Notes: generated by a model from the letters alone, not told the origin. DNA of 42,408 nt from Clostridiales bacterium (GCA_022786995.1 JALFUW010000106.1:1-42408); one strand, 5' to 3'. Positions 1-6,607 are shown, counted from the stretch's first letter. Numbers and translations are program-made.

Positions 1-358
1 CGGAGCCGTATTTTTCATAGCCCCACATGGGGTCCCATTGCAGAAACAGGGGAACGGTGTCCCGGCTGTAGCCGGACAGGTCAATTTCTACTTCCTCCCG
101 GAAGGGGTAGTTCAGCACAAAATCCTCCGTCTCGGGATTGATTTCCAGCAGTTCAATCAGGTCTTCCGGGTAGCGTCCGTAGGAGATGTGGTTTTCGGTG
201 GCAAAGGCCTTCACGGTCTGCTCCGCCTCGGTACGCTCGCCGAAATAGTAGGAAATATCCCGGTAGAGGTAATACAGGGGCTTCGCCCCAAGCACCGCCG
301 CCAGTACCAGAGCCAGCACAATGATAAAGACGGTAAGAAAACGACGTTTTGTCTTCAA
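1..358 (-). CDS. C39-family peptidase-like protein, N-terminal part (runs off window)
   Basis: Only the first 119 codons are in the window. I start it at TTG 358, because GGAGGG lies just upstream and the next residues are a basic stretch (KTKRRF) followed by one hydrophobic segment (about residues 8-24), so the protein is probably membrane-anchored or exported. After a helical linker it reaches residues 100-118 with VPLFLQWDPMWGYEKYG, a pattern typical of the start of extracytoplasmic C39-like cysteine peptidase domains in Firmicutes. The catalytic Cys and His lie beyond the window edge, so activity cannot be judged. It is transcribed leftward, as is the next gene cluster, with a palindromic repeat between them. 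Confidence 0.6.
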   Translation of the reverse strand, partial: MKTKRRFLTVFIIVLALVLAAVLGAKPLYYLYRDISYYFGERTEAEQTVKAFATENHISYGRYPEDLIELLEINPETEDFVLNYPFREEVEIDLSGYSRDTVPLFLQWDPMWGYEKYGS

Positions 359-429
359 CAAAATCCCTCCTTCTGCGCTATTATAGCACAAAAGGAGGGA
401 AAAGTCTTTTCGATTTGTTTAATTTTTCC

Positions 430-458
430 GTAGGGACGGGTCATTGACCCGCCCCTAC
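430..458. repeat. Palindromic GTAGGG...CCCTAC repeat
   Basis: Arms GTAGGGACGGGTCA and TGACCCGCCCCTAC match with one mismatch and one central base, forming a hairpin of about 14 bp. Related GTAGGGG ends occur at 3142-3248 and 42268, so this is an interspersed repeat family. It could also act as a bidirectional terminator between the two minus-strand genes. Confidence 0.7.
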
Positions 459-468
459 AATGAAATTG

Positions 469-936
469 TTATCGGATTACTTTTCCGTCCAGCACGGCTT
501 CCACCAATTTGTCCCCCTGATAGCGCAGCTTCAGCAGGAAAAAGGGAGCATCCTGCCACAGAAGGTTCAGGAAGATTTTATCCCCCTCCCAGGTGGGCAG
601 CTGGCCGACAAATTCCCGGCTGACCCACTGCAAATCCCCCTCGGGACAGTCCCCGATCTCGCCGTCAAAGCCGTCAGCGGTGAACAGGTACATGTACTCC
701 CCTTCGTAGGTATCGCTCAGGAATGTGACCACGCCCCGGCAGCGCCAGCTGGTCAGCGTCAGCCCCGTTTCTTCCTTTGCTTCTCGCAGGAGGCACTCGT
801 CGGGGGTTTCCTCCCTTTCAAATTTGCCGCCGATGCCGATCCACTTATCCTGATTCAGGTCGTTCTTCTTTTTTACCCGGTGAAGCATCAGCACCTCGTC
901 GCCCCGGGTGACATAACACAGCGTGGTATTAAGCAT
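469..936 (-). CDS. NUDIX hydrolase (8-oxo-dGTP diphosphatase-like)
   Basis: This 155-aa protein is a single NUDIX domain. The Nudix box lies at residues 37-59: G37, E43, then REAKEETGL at 51-59, matching GX5EX7REUXEEXGU, so the metal-binding glutamates are all present. The family hydrolyses nucleoside diphosphates linked to a moiety X; the N-terminal CYVTRGDEVLMLHR and the overall length fit MutT/YtkD-type members, but substrate cannot be read from sequence. The ATG overlaps the 3' end of the upstream lipid kinase gene by 8 bp, so the two are translationally coupled and co-transcribed. Confidence 0.88.
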   Translation of the reverse strand: MLNTTLCYVTRGDEVLMLHRVKKKNDLNQDKWIGIGGKFEREETPDECLLREAKEETGLTLTSWRCRGVVTFLSDTYEGEYMYLFTADGFDGEIGDCPEGDLQWVSREFVGQLPTWEGDKIFLNLLWQDAPFFLLKLRYQGDKLVEAVLDGKVIR

Positions 937-1828
937 CGGATTCCTTTCTCTGAATCAGATGGATGGCGTGATGCAGGTTCTCCACCTCCACCACCGCGTG
1001 ACCATCTTCTTTTTCACCGTCCAGGGTCCAGGGCATCTCCGGGTCAGCCTCCACACGGATGTGATGGGCGGAGCGGAAGGTGATCATCTCGCAGTTGTAG
1101 TCCTGAGACTGCACCGCCCGGATGCATTCGGACAGCTCCGCGAGGCTTCTGGGCATCCGCACCAGCATGACCTCAAACAGGCCGTCGCCCATGTCCACCT
1201 GATCGGGGTCAAGGTTCAGAATGCCGCCGATGGAGGTGGAATTGCAGATGGCGCCGAACAGGAAATCATCCTCCACAATTTCGCCGTCAAGCTCCATGCG
1301 GATGTGTTCGTTGCGGATCTGGGACAGCTCGGAAATGCCCCCCAGCACATAGGCGGTGTGGCCCAGAGCGTTTTTGATGTTCTGGGGCACGATGTAGCTG
1401 GAGCGGGTGAAGGCGCCGAAGGAGGCAACGTAGGCAAAATTCCGGGTGCCGAACCGGCCCGCGTCATAGTCGTAGGGCTTGCCTTCCAGGATATCCTTCG
1501 CGGCCTGCACCGGATTGTGGGACAGGCCCATGCTGGCGGCAAAATCGTTGGTGGTGCCGGTGGGGATGTAGCCCAGGGGCGTAGCGGCTCCGCAGCGCAG
1601 CAGGCCGGTAAGGGTCTCGTTCAGGGTACCGTCGCCGCCGCAGCAGACCACCAGCTCCACGTCCTTTCCATAGGCCTCCGCAGCCCGGGTGGCCGCCCCG
1701 GTGCCGGTGGTCATCACCGTATTGACCTCGTAACCAGCTCCGCTGAATTGGAGCAATATGTCCGGCAGCACCCGGTTGGCCCGCTTCTGTCCGGCAAAGG
1801 GATTCATAATGAACAGCATCTTTTTCAT
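929..1828 (-). CDS. YegS/Rv2252/BmrU-family lipid kinase (diacylglycerol kinase-like)
   Basis: This 299-aa protein is the usual length of the DagK/YegS family. GGDGTLNE at residues 64-71 is the nucleotide-binding and catalytic signature; an N-terminal NPFAGQ motif and GYIPTGTTNDFA further on are also family hallmarks. It is expected to phosphorylate diacylglycerol or a related lipid at the membrane. It starts at ATG 1828 and is followed by the NUDIX gene with an 8-bp overlap. No membrane segment is apparent, as is normal for soluble DagK-type kinases. Confidence 0.9.
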   Translation of the reverse strand: MKKMLFIMNPFAGQKRANRVLPDILLQFSGAGYEVNTVMTTGTGAATRAAEAYGKDVELVVCCGGDGTLNETLTGLLRCGAATPLGYIPTGTTNDFAASMGLSHNPVQAAKDILEGKPYDYDAGRFGTRNFAYVASFGAFTRSSYIVPQNIKNALGHTAYVLGGISELSQIRNEHIRMELDGEIVEDDFLFGAICNSTSIGGILNLDPDQVDMGDGLFEVMLVRMPRSLAELSECIRAVQSQDYNCEMITFRSAHHIRVEADPEMPWTLDGEKEDGHAVVEVENLHHAIHLIQRKESDA

Positions 1829-1861
1829 GGATTTTCCATCATCCTTTCGCAGGCCATTATA

Positions 1862-2155
1862 TCATTTTCCGGGGCGAATGCAACCCTTGCCCCGGTTTTT
1901 TCGAACAGAGTTTACGGTTTCTTCACATTCCTCCTCGTCCGGCAGAAGAAACCGCCGAATCTGGCGCATGGCTCTCAGCAGCGTCCGCCAGACGGTGGTT
2001 ACATTTACGCAACGTTCCGCGGCGATCTGGGCCAGGGTCATGCCCTCCATGTAGTATTTGATTACGGCATCCTGCTGCAGGGGCGTCAGCTCCCGCTCCA
2101 TGATCTTCCTCACAAGGTCCATTTTTCCCTCGAATTCATTGGGTATATTTCTCAT
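1862..2155 (-). CDS. Sigma-70 region 4-like helix-turn-helix protein
   Basis: A 97-aa protein. I choose ATG 2155 (MRNIPNEFEG) preceded by a G-rich ribosome site; an in-frame ATG at 2176 would add seven residues. Residues around 24-60 (LTPLQQDAVIKYYMEG, then TLAQIAAERCVNVTTVWRTLLRA) read as a sigma-factor region 4 helix-turn-helix. No region 2 is present, so it resembles the small sigma-4-like regulators common in phages and mobile elements rather than a complete sigma factor. It ends in a basic tail. It overlaps the preceding small gene by 20 bp, the last of a three-gene mini-operon with the zinc ribbon protein. Confidence 0.75.
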   Translation of the reverse strand: MRNIPNEFEGKMDLVRKIMERELTPLQQDAVIKYYMEGMTLAQIAAERCVNVTTVWRTLLRAMRQIRRFLLPDEEECEETVNSVRKNRGKGCIRPGK

Positions 2156-2369
2156 TTCGCCAGTACCCCCGATCATAGTAGTGCTCCGTCAGCTCCGCCA
2201 GCTCGTTGAGCTGGGTGAGAATGGGCGCCATCTGGGCGATGCGGGTCTTCAGACAGAAGGCAATCTGGGGATTGGTCTGCGTCACCAGCTCCATGCGCAG
2301 CTGCTTCAGACGCTTGCGCAGGGGCTCTGCCGCCTCCCGGTAGGTTTCGCTCAGTTCTTCCAGTGTCAC
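2136..2369 (-). CDS. Small helical protein of unknown function
   Basis: Translation from GTG 2369, which has AAAGGAGGG upstream, gives 77 residues, beginning VTLEELSETYREAAEPLRKRL and continuing as two long amphipathic, probably coiled-coil helices with many Leu, Glu and Arg residues. I recognise no family. The GTG start overlaps the stop of the zinc ribbon gene (GTGA) and the 3' end overlaps the sigma-4-like gene, so the three are coupled. It could bridge or modulate the sigma-like partner, which is inference from context only. Confidence 0.65.
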   Translation of the reverse strand: MTLEELSETYREAAEPLRKRLKQLRMELVTQTNPQIAFCLKTRIAQMAPILTQLNELAELTEHYYDRGYWRNEKYTQ

Positions 2370-2491
2370 GGGGCCGCCCTCCTTTCGCAGCGGTTGCAGG
2401 TAAGGGTGGGGGCGTAGCATTCGCCGCCGCACCGGGGGCAGAAGCAGGCGGGCACTGCCGCCTGCAGGTCAAGAAACAGGGTTCCTTCCAT
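2366..2491 (-). CDS. 41-aa zinc ribbon microprotein (CPRC...CNRC)
   Basis: ATG 2491 is preceded by AAGGAGG at good spacing and opens a 41-residue frame with two CxxC knuckles, CPRC and CNRC, about 12 residues apart, consistent with one structural zinc ribbon. Its stop TGA overlaps the GTG start of the next gene. A TATAAT -10 box lies at 2523-2528 on the minus strand, so this looks like the first gene of the mini-operon. The partners (helical protein, sigma-4-like protein) suggest a transcription-linked role. Confidence 0.6.
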   Translation of the reverse strand: MEGTLFLDLQAAVPACFCPRCGGECYAPTLTCNRCERRAAP

Positions 2492-2599
2492 GGGGTATCT
2501 CCTCCTTTTTGAATTTGCCCTGATTATAGCAAGGCAGGACTTTTAAGTCCCGCGGACGGCGTCCGACCTTTTTTTCAAGGAAGACGCGGTATCATATCC

Positions 2600-2628
2600 T
2601 TGACGCTCCCCCCGGATTTCGGTATGAT
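2600..2628 (+). promoter_or_regulatory. Sigma-A promoter of tadA
   Basis: TTGACG at 2600-2605 and TATGAT at 2623-2628 are separated by exactly 17 bp. The leader is only about 15 nt and carries GGGAGG before the tadA ATG. Confidence 0.75.
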
Positions 2629-2650
2629 AGAGAAAAGGGAGGCGCTGTAA

Positions 2651-3145
2651 ATGGACGAACGATTCATGAAAGAAGCATTGGTTTTGGCAAAGGAAGCCTT
2701 TGATGCGGGGGAAGTGCCGGTGGGCTGCGTGATTGTTCGGGGCGAGGAGATCGTGGGCCGGGGCCGAAATCGCAGGGAGGGGGCAAAAAACGCCCTTGCC
2801 CACGCGGAAATTGAGGCCATCAGCGATGCCTGCCGCTGTCTTGGCGGCTGGCGGCTGTGGGAGTGTACCCTGTATGTGACGCTGGAGCCATGCCCAATGT
2901 GCGCCGGAGCCATCGTAAACGCCCGGATTCCCCGGGTGGTCTACGGCGCGTCGGACGCAAAATGCGGCGCGGTGCGCTCGGTGTGCGGCCTGTTTGATAT
3001 GCGGTTCAACCACCACCCCAAAGTGGAATCCGGGGTGCTGGAAGAAGAATGCGGCGCCCTGCTGACGGAATTTTTCCAGAAATTACGGCTGGAGCTACGG
3101 ATAAGACCAAAATGGAAGCCGAAACCGCATGAAACAACACTGTAG
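2651..3145 (+). CDS. tadA: tRNA-specific adenosine deaminase TadA
   Basis: A 164-aa zinc deaminase that converts A34 to inosine in the tRNA-Arg(ACG) wobble position. Residues 51-53 are the HAE motif (zinc His and proton-shuttle Glu), and C81 and C84 in PCPMC complete the zinc site; the FxxH-type C-terminal region RFNHHPK also fits TadA. Start ATG 2651 has GGGAGG upstream and a close promoter. The TAG stop lies inside the left end of a GTAGGGG repeat, so the last codons may have been set by repeat insertion. It is monocistronic in appearance. Confidence 0.93.
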   Translation: MDERFMKEALVLAKEAFDAGEVPVGCVIVRGEEIVGRGRNRREGAKNALAHAEIEAISDACRCLGGWRLWECTLYVTLEPCPMCAGAIVNARIPRVVYGASDAKCGAVRSVCGLFDMRFNHHPKVESGVLEEECGALLTEFFQKLRLELRIRPKWKPKPHETTL

Positions 3146-3248
3146 GGGCCGATGCCCACATCGGCCCGTGGTATGGCGGTGCGTCACCTCCAACCTCAAG
3201 GCAAATGCGGGACACTTGTGAAGGGGCGATGTGGGCATCGCTCCCTAC
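3142..3248. repeat. MITE-like repeat with GTAGGG termini
   Basis: The ends 3142-3161 and 3229-3248 are inverted repeats (GTAGGGGCCGATG... against GTAGGGAGCGATG... on the other strand), matching at about 18 of 20 positions. Each end can also fold on itself (GGCCGATG-CCCA-CATCGGCC on the left). No coding capacity is seen inside. It belongs to the same family as 430-458 and the half copy at 42268. Confidence 0.65.
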
Positions 3249-3283
3249 GATCACCTTTTTAATTCCGAAGGAGGGCTGTGGAC

Positions 3284-4261
3284 TTGAAGCAAGAAAGCCG
3301 CGCCCGGCGGGTGGGGCTGACCGTCGTTCTGTGTGCCCTTGTGCTGCGGCTGGGGAGCGAAGGCTATGGGGACAAGTTCCTGGGCTGGCTGACCAGTCCC
3401 GACACCGCCGCCTTCTTTATCTATCTGGAAACCGGACGTGACGTCCGGTTTTCGCCGTCATTACCGGCCTTTTCGCCGGATTTCATGGAATCTCCCCCGG
3501 CATCGACCCTGCCGCCCACGGAACCCACCCTTCCGTCCTTTTCCGATGCCGACGGGCTGGAGCTATACTACGCTTCCACGGAAGACCCGGACATTCCGGC
3601 GCTGCTGGCCCGGCCTCTGCAATGGAACCTCCGGGGGGAGGAGCCCACGGTGCTGATCATCCATACCCACACCACGGAAAGCTACACCCGTACGGACGAG
3701 CCTTACACGGAATCCGCCGCCTGGCGCACAGCGGACGAGAATTACAACATGGTGTCCATCGGGGACACTGTCAGCCGGATTCTGGAGGAAAACGGCATCC
3801 CGGTGATTCACGACCGGGCGCTTCACGACTACCCCTCCTACAATGGCTCCTATACCCGCACCCGAAAAGCAATCGAAGATTATGTACACCAGTATCCGGG
3901 CCTTCAGCTGATTCTCGACCTGCACCGGGACGCGGCGGGCGAGGGCCGCAATCAGATGCGCACCAGCGCGGCGGTGGACGGGCAGGCATCTGCCCAGCTG
4001 ATGCTGGTGATGGGCACCAACTACGATACCTATGAGGAAAACCTGTCTCTTGCGTTGAAGGTACACGCCCAGCTGGAAGCCCAGTGTCCCGGCATCACTC
4101 GCCCCTTACAGCTGCGGGCCGCCCGATTCAATCAGGATCTGTCTCCCGGCGCTCTGCTGGTGGAGGTGGGCGCGGCGGGCAACACCCACCCGGAGGCCCA
4201 CAGGGCCGCCGAACAGCTGGCGAAGGCCATCGTGGCGCTGGCGGATGGAACCGCGGACTGA
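3284..4261 (+). CDS. spoIIP: Stage II sporulation protein P (SpoIIP)
   Basis: SpoIIP is a membrane-anchored peptidoglycan amidase/endopeptidase that works with SpoIID and SpoIIM to drive septal thinning and engulfment. The N-terminal basic residues and hydrophobic segment (about residues 8-20) give the anchor. The catalytic domain starts near VLIIHTHTTESYT, the SpoIIP zinc-binding His region, and continues through LILDLHRDA and ARFNQDLSPGALLVEVG, all classic for the family. GTG 3278 is also in frame, but it lies only 3 nt from the GGAGG; TTG 3284 has normal spacing and is preferred. Length is typical for a compact SpoIIP. Confidence 0.92.
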   Translation: MKQESRARRVGLTVVLCALVLRLGSEGYGDKFLGWLTSPDTAAFFIYLETGRDVRFSPSLPAFSPDFMESPPASTLPPTEPTLPSFSDADGLELYYASTEDPDIPALLARPLQWNLRGEEPTVLIIHTHTTESYTRTDEPYTESAAWRTADENYNMVSIGDTVSRILEENGIPVIHDRALHDYPSYNGSYTRTRKAIEDYVHQYPGLQLILDLHRDAAGEGRNQMRTSAAVDGQASAQLMLVMGTNYDTYEENLSLALKVHAQLEAQCPGITRPLQLRAARFNQDLSPGALLVEVGAAGNTHPEAHRAAEQLAKAIVALADGTAD

Positions 4262-4337
4262 TTTCGGCGCGAAAAAAGAGCACCCGGAGGAGCCGTGCAG
4301 CGAAACGGCATTGTCCGGCGGAGGTGCCCTCTTCAAA

Positions 4338-4386
4338 GGTGCGGGCATGGGGATTTGAACCCCAACGCATCGCTGCACAGAAACCT
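4338..4386 (-). pseudogene. tRNA-Leu 3' fragment fused to an att-like arm
   Basis: Read on the minus strand, 4386 down to 4338 gives the 3' part of a tRNA-Leu: end of the anticodon loop (AGGT), a long variable arm, a T arm (GGGG-TTCAAAT-CCCC) and the acceptor strand TGCCCGC plus discriminator A. The end reads ACCT rather than ACCA, so the encoded CCA has decayed. There is no 5' half nearby in this orientation. Directly next to it, 4390-4411 matches the left end of the large element (4669-4690) at 20 of 22 positions, so this looks like one junction of another, older or rearranged, integration event. Confidence 0.7.
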
Positions 4387-4389
4387 GCG

Positions 4390-4411
4390 GGTGATGTTTC
4401 CTCAGGGAAGG
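4390..4411. repeat. Second copy of the element's end sequence
   Basis: The sequence reads GGTGATGT, then TTCC, then TCAGGGAAGG, the same as 4669-4690 except for two bases, and it abuts the minus-strand tRNA-Leu fragment exactly as the right end of the element abuts its own tRNA-Leu half. Confidence 0.7.
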
Positions 4412-4442
4412 CTTTCTCTGTAAATAACCCCTAAGAAAACAA

Positions 4443-4474
4443 GCAGACCCTTTCTGGTTCCAGAGAGGATCTGC
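4443..4474. terminator. Hairpin terminator between spoIIP and the tRNA-Leu locus
   Basis: GCAGACCCTTTCTGG and CCAGAGAGGATCTGC pair over 15 positions with G-T wobbles only at the mismatches, and a two-base loop. It is followed by GTTTTC on the plus strand. It lies beyond the spoIIP stop and the tRNA-Leu fragment. Confidence 0.55.
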
Positions 4475-4593
4475 GTTTTCTGGGGGCTTTTTAACAGCCC
4501 CTTTTCATTGAATATCAGTATAAACAACGGCCCCTTGAAAATTAGACCAAGGGCAGCATTCATGCAATCGTTGTGCTCAAGCAGCAAGGCTTA

Positions 4594-4622
4594 TTGACAA
4601 CATCCCTGCCCCGTGGTAGAAT
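4594..4622 (+). promoter_or_regulatory. Strong sigma-A promoter of the split tRNA-Leu
   Basis: TTGACA at 4594-4599 and TAGAAT at 4617-4622 have a 17-bp spacer, and the tRNA 5' end follows 10 bp downstream. After the integration it transcribes into the element and could feed the intact tRNA-Leu 230 bp downstream. Confidence 0.8.
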
Positions 4623-4632
4623 AAATCCCGAC

Positions 4633-4670
4633 GCGGGCGTGGTGGAATTGGTAGACTCGGTGGATTTAGG
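4633..4670 (+). pseudogene. 5' half of a tRNA-Leu(UAG) split by integration
   Basis: GCGGGCG acceptor strand, a D arm with GGTAGAC, and the anticodon stem and loop up to TTTAGG are present; the anticodon TAG lies at 4667-4669. The sequence then turns abruptly into the element end. The matching 3' half, whose acceptor CGCCCGC pairs perfectly with this GCGGGCG, is at 38401-38445. Joined, they give an 83-nt tRNA-Leu. Confidence 0.85.
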
Positions 4671-4690
4671 TGATGTCACCTCAGGGAAGG
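4650..4690. other. attL: left junction of the element
   Basis: The tRNA anticodon stem (to 4664), core TTAGG at 4666-4670, then element arm TGATGTCACCTCAGGGAAG (4671-4689). This arm is the reverse complement of the right-end arm with one mismatch. Confidence 0.7.
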
Positions 4691-4709
4691 CTTTTCCGTC
4701 CCCGCTGTC

Positions 4710-4742
4710 ATTGCGAACCAGTCCGCAGACTGGTGTGGCAAT
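4710..4742. repeat. ATTGCGA...GGCAAT imperfect palindromic repeat
   Basis: ATTGC/GCAAT and ACCAGTC/GACTGGT form a two-part hairpin with loop CGCA. Repeats of this design are scattered in many gut Clostridia genomes. It sits just inside the left end of the element. Confidence 0.55.
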
Positions 4743-4852
4743 CCGTTCTCCTTGGTAAAGACAGGTTCACCTGTTTTTATAAATCGTGGATTAGGCTATG
4801 AGCCCCACCTCGGATGCCTCTCCGTGTAAAAATCAGAGGTACAAAAGAATAT

Positions 4853-4937
4853 GCGGGCATGCTGGAATCGGTAGACTGGACGGATTTAGGTTCCGTTGTC
4901 GAGAGGCGTGTGGGTTCGAGTCCCACTGCCCGCACCA
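4853..4937 (+). tRNA. tRNA-Leu(UAG), intact, carried by the element
   Basis: 85 nt with encoded CCA. Acceptor GCGGGCA pairs with TGCCCGC; the anticodon stem ACGGA/TCCGT encloses TTTAGGT with anticodon TAG at 4887-4889; a long class II variable arm follows; the T arm is GTGGG-TTCGAGT-CCCAC. It has the same anticodon as the split gene, so it can replace the lost function. I see no strong promoter immediately upstream; transcription may come from the split gene's promoter at 4594-4622. A small hairpin with five Ts (4761-4777) lies between them and may reduce read-through. Confidence 0.93.
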
Positions 4938-4946
4938 AGTCAATAT

Positions 4947-4987
4947 AATCCGAACCCGAGTTTCCTCGTGGGAAATGGGTTCGGATT
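4947..4987 (+). terminator. Terminator of the intact tRNA-Leu
   Basis: AATCCGAACCC pairs perfectly with GGGTTCGGATT and is followed by TATTTTTC. A clearly related hairpin follows the 3' half at 38455-38495, so tRNA and terminator are shared between the element copy and the host gene. Confidence 0.8.
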
Positions 4988-5102
4988 TATTTTTCTTGCG
5001 CAAAAAATGTAGTGATGTGTCATCCATAAAAACACAGAAATAACGAAGAGGTACCTTCCAGAAGAAGATACCTCGTTTGATGTTGAGTGCAAATAGGATT
5101 AA

Positions 5103-6233
5103 TTAATCTAACAAGAGCATTCTTACTAAATCGTTAATTTCATTCCAATTACTATCCCAAAAATTAATGCGAGGAAGAAAATTTAGATGTAATATTTCAC
5201 GTTTGGATTGGCGTAAGATTCTAAAAAAGTCGTCTTGTATTCGTCTATCGAACTGTTCCTTGCATTGTGTCAACCCATTCTCAAAAGAATCGACATCATC
5301 CGGCGAATAGGTAAACAGGTAACTATGAATATGTTGCCGGAACACCAGCATTCGCAATGTAGTAGTGAAAGAGAAATCAATAATATCGTTGGGAGAGTCC
5401 TCAATTTGATTGATAATCTGATTTAAAATAGCCAGCAATTGCATAGATTGGATTGCCAAGAAGGACGCAATAGCAATGTCAACTTTTGACAGTCTATCCA
5501 AGCCGTCCCAGTTTTCCATCAGAAAAATAGTTGCAAAGGTGTCACATGCACATTCTTCAACGATCTTGTCATCAGATAGAATACACTCACGCATTCTTGA
5601 CAATAGGCTAACACCTTTCGCATCACACTTCTTAAGCCTCTTTTGAATTAGCTCCTCAAAATAGTTACCCCAAAGAGTTCTTTTCGAAGTAATTTGCTGA
5701 TACCTTGACTCCCCACTACATCGGAATAAGCACCAATGTGATAACTCATGGCAGAGAGCAAATGCTTCATGAACTAAAGTAAACGGTGCTATGTATTTCA
5801 GTCGATCAGTCGAAAAATAAGTAACACCATCTGTTGCATGGTAGTAATAAGAATAGTAAAGTGCGCTATGCAGGTTAGACTTTGTATAAAGTTCTTCAGC
5901 AATAAGACGATATGTCAGCCGCTGAATTGACTCAGCAGAGTTCGTTTCGTCAAAGTAGGCTTCAAGAAAATCGCCCATGGTTTCAATCAAATGGGCGTCA
6001 AAGAGAAGATAGATTTCAGAAACGGCTCCACCATCGCAAAGAATATACTTTGTTTCAATCAATTTGTTGAAGCTGCTATATGGCTTAAGCTTAGGTTTAG
6101 GAATATTTACTGGTTCAACTACAAATCTTTCTAATATCTGGTTAAATAAAGGATATAGACCTGGCAAATCAACCGATCTGTCAATTATTTTTTTACCAAA
6201 TAATAGATCCTTGTCGGAAATCCATTTAGTCAT
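5103..6233 (-). CDS. HExxH metallopeptidase-like protein of unknown function
   Basis: A 376-aa protein, visibly AT-richer in codon choice than its neighbours. Residues 162-166 are HELSH (zinc His, catalytic Glu, zinc His) in a helix (EAFALCHELSHWCLF). About 60 residues later EECACDTFATIFL (226-238) offers the third ligand as ExxxD followed by FA, the arrangement of gluzincin peptidases such as the M78/ImmA group, although the rest is not ImmA-like. No signal peptide or helix-turn-helix is seen, so it is probably cytoplasmic. Its ATG overlaps the 3' end of the 107-aa gene by 8 bp, forming a tight two-gene operon. A conflict, toxin or defence role is plausible from this layout and its place on a mobile element, but it is inference. 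Confidence 0.7.
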   Translation of the reverse strand: MTKWISDKDLLFGKKIIDRSVDLPGLYPLFNQILERFVVEPVNIPKPKLKPYSSFNKLIETKYILCDGGAVSEIYLLFDAHLIETMGDFLEAYFDETNSAESIQRLTYRLIAEELYTKSNLHSALYYSYYYHATDGVTYFSTDRLKYIAPFTLVHEAFALCHELSHWCLFRCSGESRYQQITSKRTLWGNYFEELIQKRLKKCDAKGVSLLSRMRECILSDDKIVEECACDTFATIFLMENWDGLDRLSKVDIAIASFLAIQSMQLLAILNQIINQIEDSPNDIIDFSFTTTLRMLVFRQHIHSYLFTYSPDDVDSFENGLTQCKEQFDRRIQDDFFRILRQSKREILHLNFLPRINFWDSNWNEINDLVRMLLLD

Positions 6234-6549
6234 GCGAACTTACTTCATCCTGTTTCTTCAGGTTATGCAACCGCTGGAGAATCATTCGAACATCTTTCTG
6301 AGGTACTTTTTCAATCGTAATATCGCCGTAAGTAATACTTGTCGGGCCATTGTTCTCGATGATTTTAAGAAGAATTTTTGTGATATACGGGATTGTCGCA
6401 GTGGCAAACGGGATTGCAACTTCCCACCACTCAGGATTTCCGATCAAGCCGTCAGTCTGTGAAAAGACAGGCGAGATTCCTTCTTTACGGCATTCTCCCT
6501 CGACCCATTCACGGTCTTTTTCAGACAACTTGATGTAAATATTTGACAT
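6226..6549 (-). CDS. 107-aa protein with hydrophobic helix and beta hairpin, partner of the metallopeptidase
   Basis: ATG 6549 has GGGGAGGG six bases upstream. Residues 1-30 are a charged segment; residues about 42-63 (EVAIPFATATIPYITKILLKII) are hydrophobic and could span or touch a membrane; the C-terminal part (SITYGDITIEKVPQKDVRMILQRL) reads as two strands and a helix. The order, a hydrophobic helix followed by a short beta-rich tail, recalls the effector-associated EACC1-type components described in prokaryotic conflict systems, but I cannot confirm homology. It overlaps the metallopeptidase gene and shares its promoter. Confidence 0.6.
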   Translation of the reverse strand: MSNIYIKLSEKDREWVEGECRKEGISPVFSQTDGLIGNPEWWEVAIPFATATIPYITKILLKIIENNGPTSITYGDITIEKVPQKDVRMILQRLHNLKKQDEVSSHD

Positions 6550-6561
6550 ATATATCCCTCC

Positions 6562-6574
6562 CCAATAGTATTGG
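6562..6574. promoter_or_regulatory. Dyad at the transcription start of the metallopeptidase operon
   Basis: CCAATA-G-TATTGG is a perfect 13-bp palindrome just downstream of the -10 box and upstream of the ribosome site, a good position for a repressor operator. No regulator is identified. Confidence 0.4.
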
Positions 6575-6578
6575 AAAT

Positions 6579-6607
6579 ATTATATCACTTTCCTTAATCT
6601 CTGGCAA
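6579..6607 (-). promoter_or_regulatory. Promoter of the 107-aa/metallopeptidase operon
   Basis: On the minus strand TTGCCA (6607-6602) and TATAAT (6584-6579) are separated by exactly 17 bp. Confidence 0.75.

Noticed and set aside
4402..4587. 61-codon minus-strand frame in the tRNA-Leu locus
   Set aside because: It overlaps a terminator hairpin and an att-like arm and shows no ribosome site or family features.
4633..4937. tRNA-Leu interrupted by a group I intron (as in cyanobacterial tRNA-Leu(UAA))
   Set aside because: The position in the anticodon loop is similar, but the insert is 33.7 kb with recombinase and relaxase genes and palindromic ends, and no intron core is visible.
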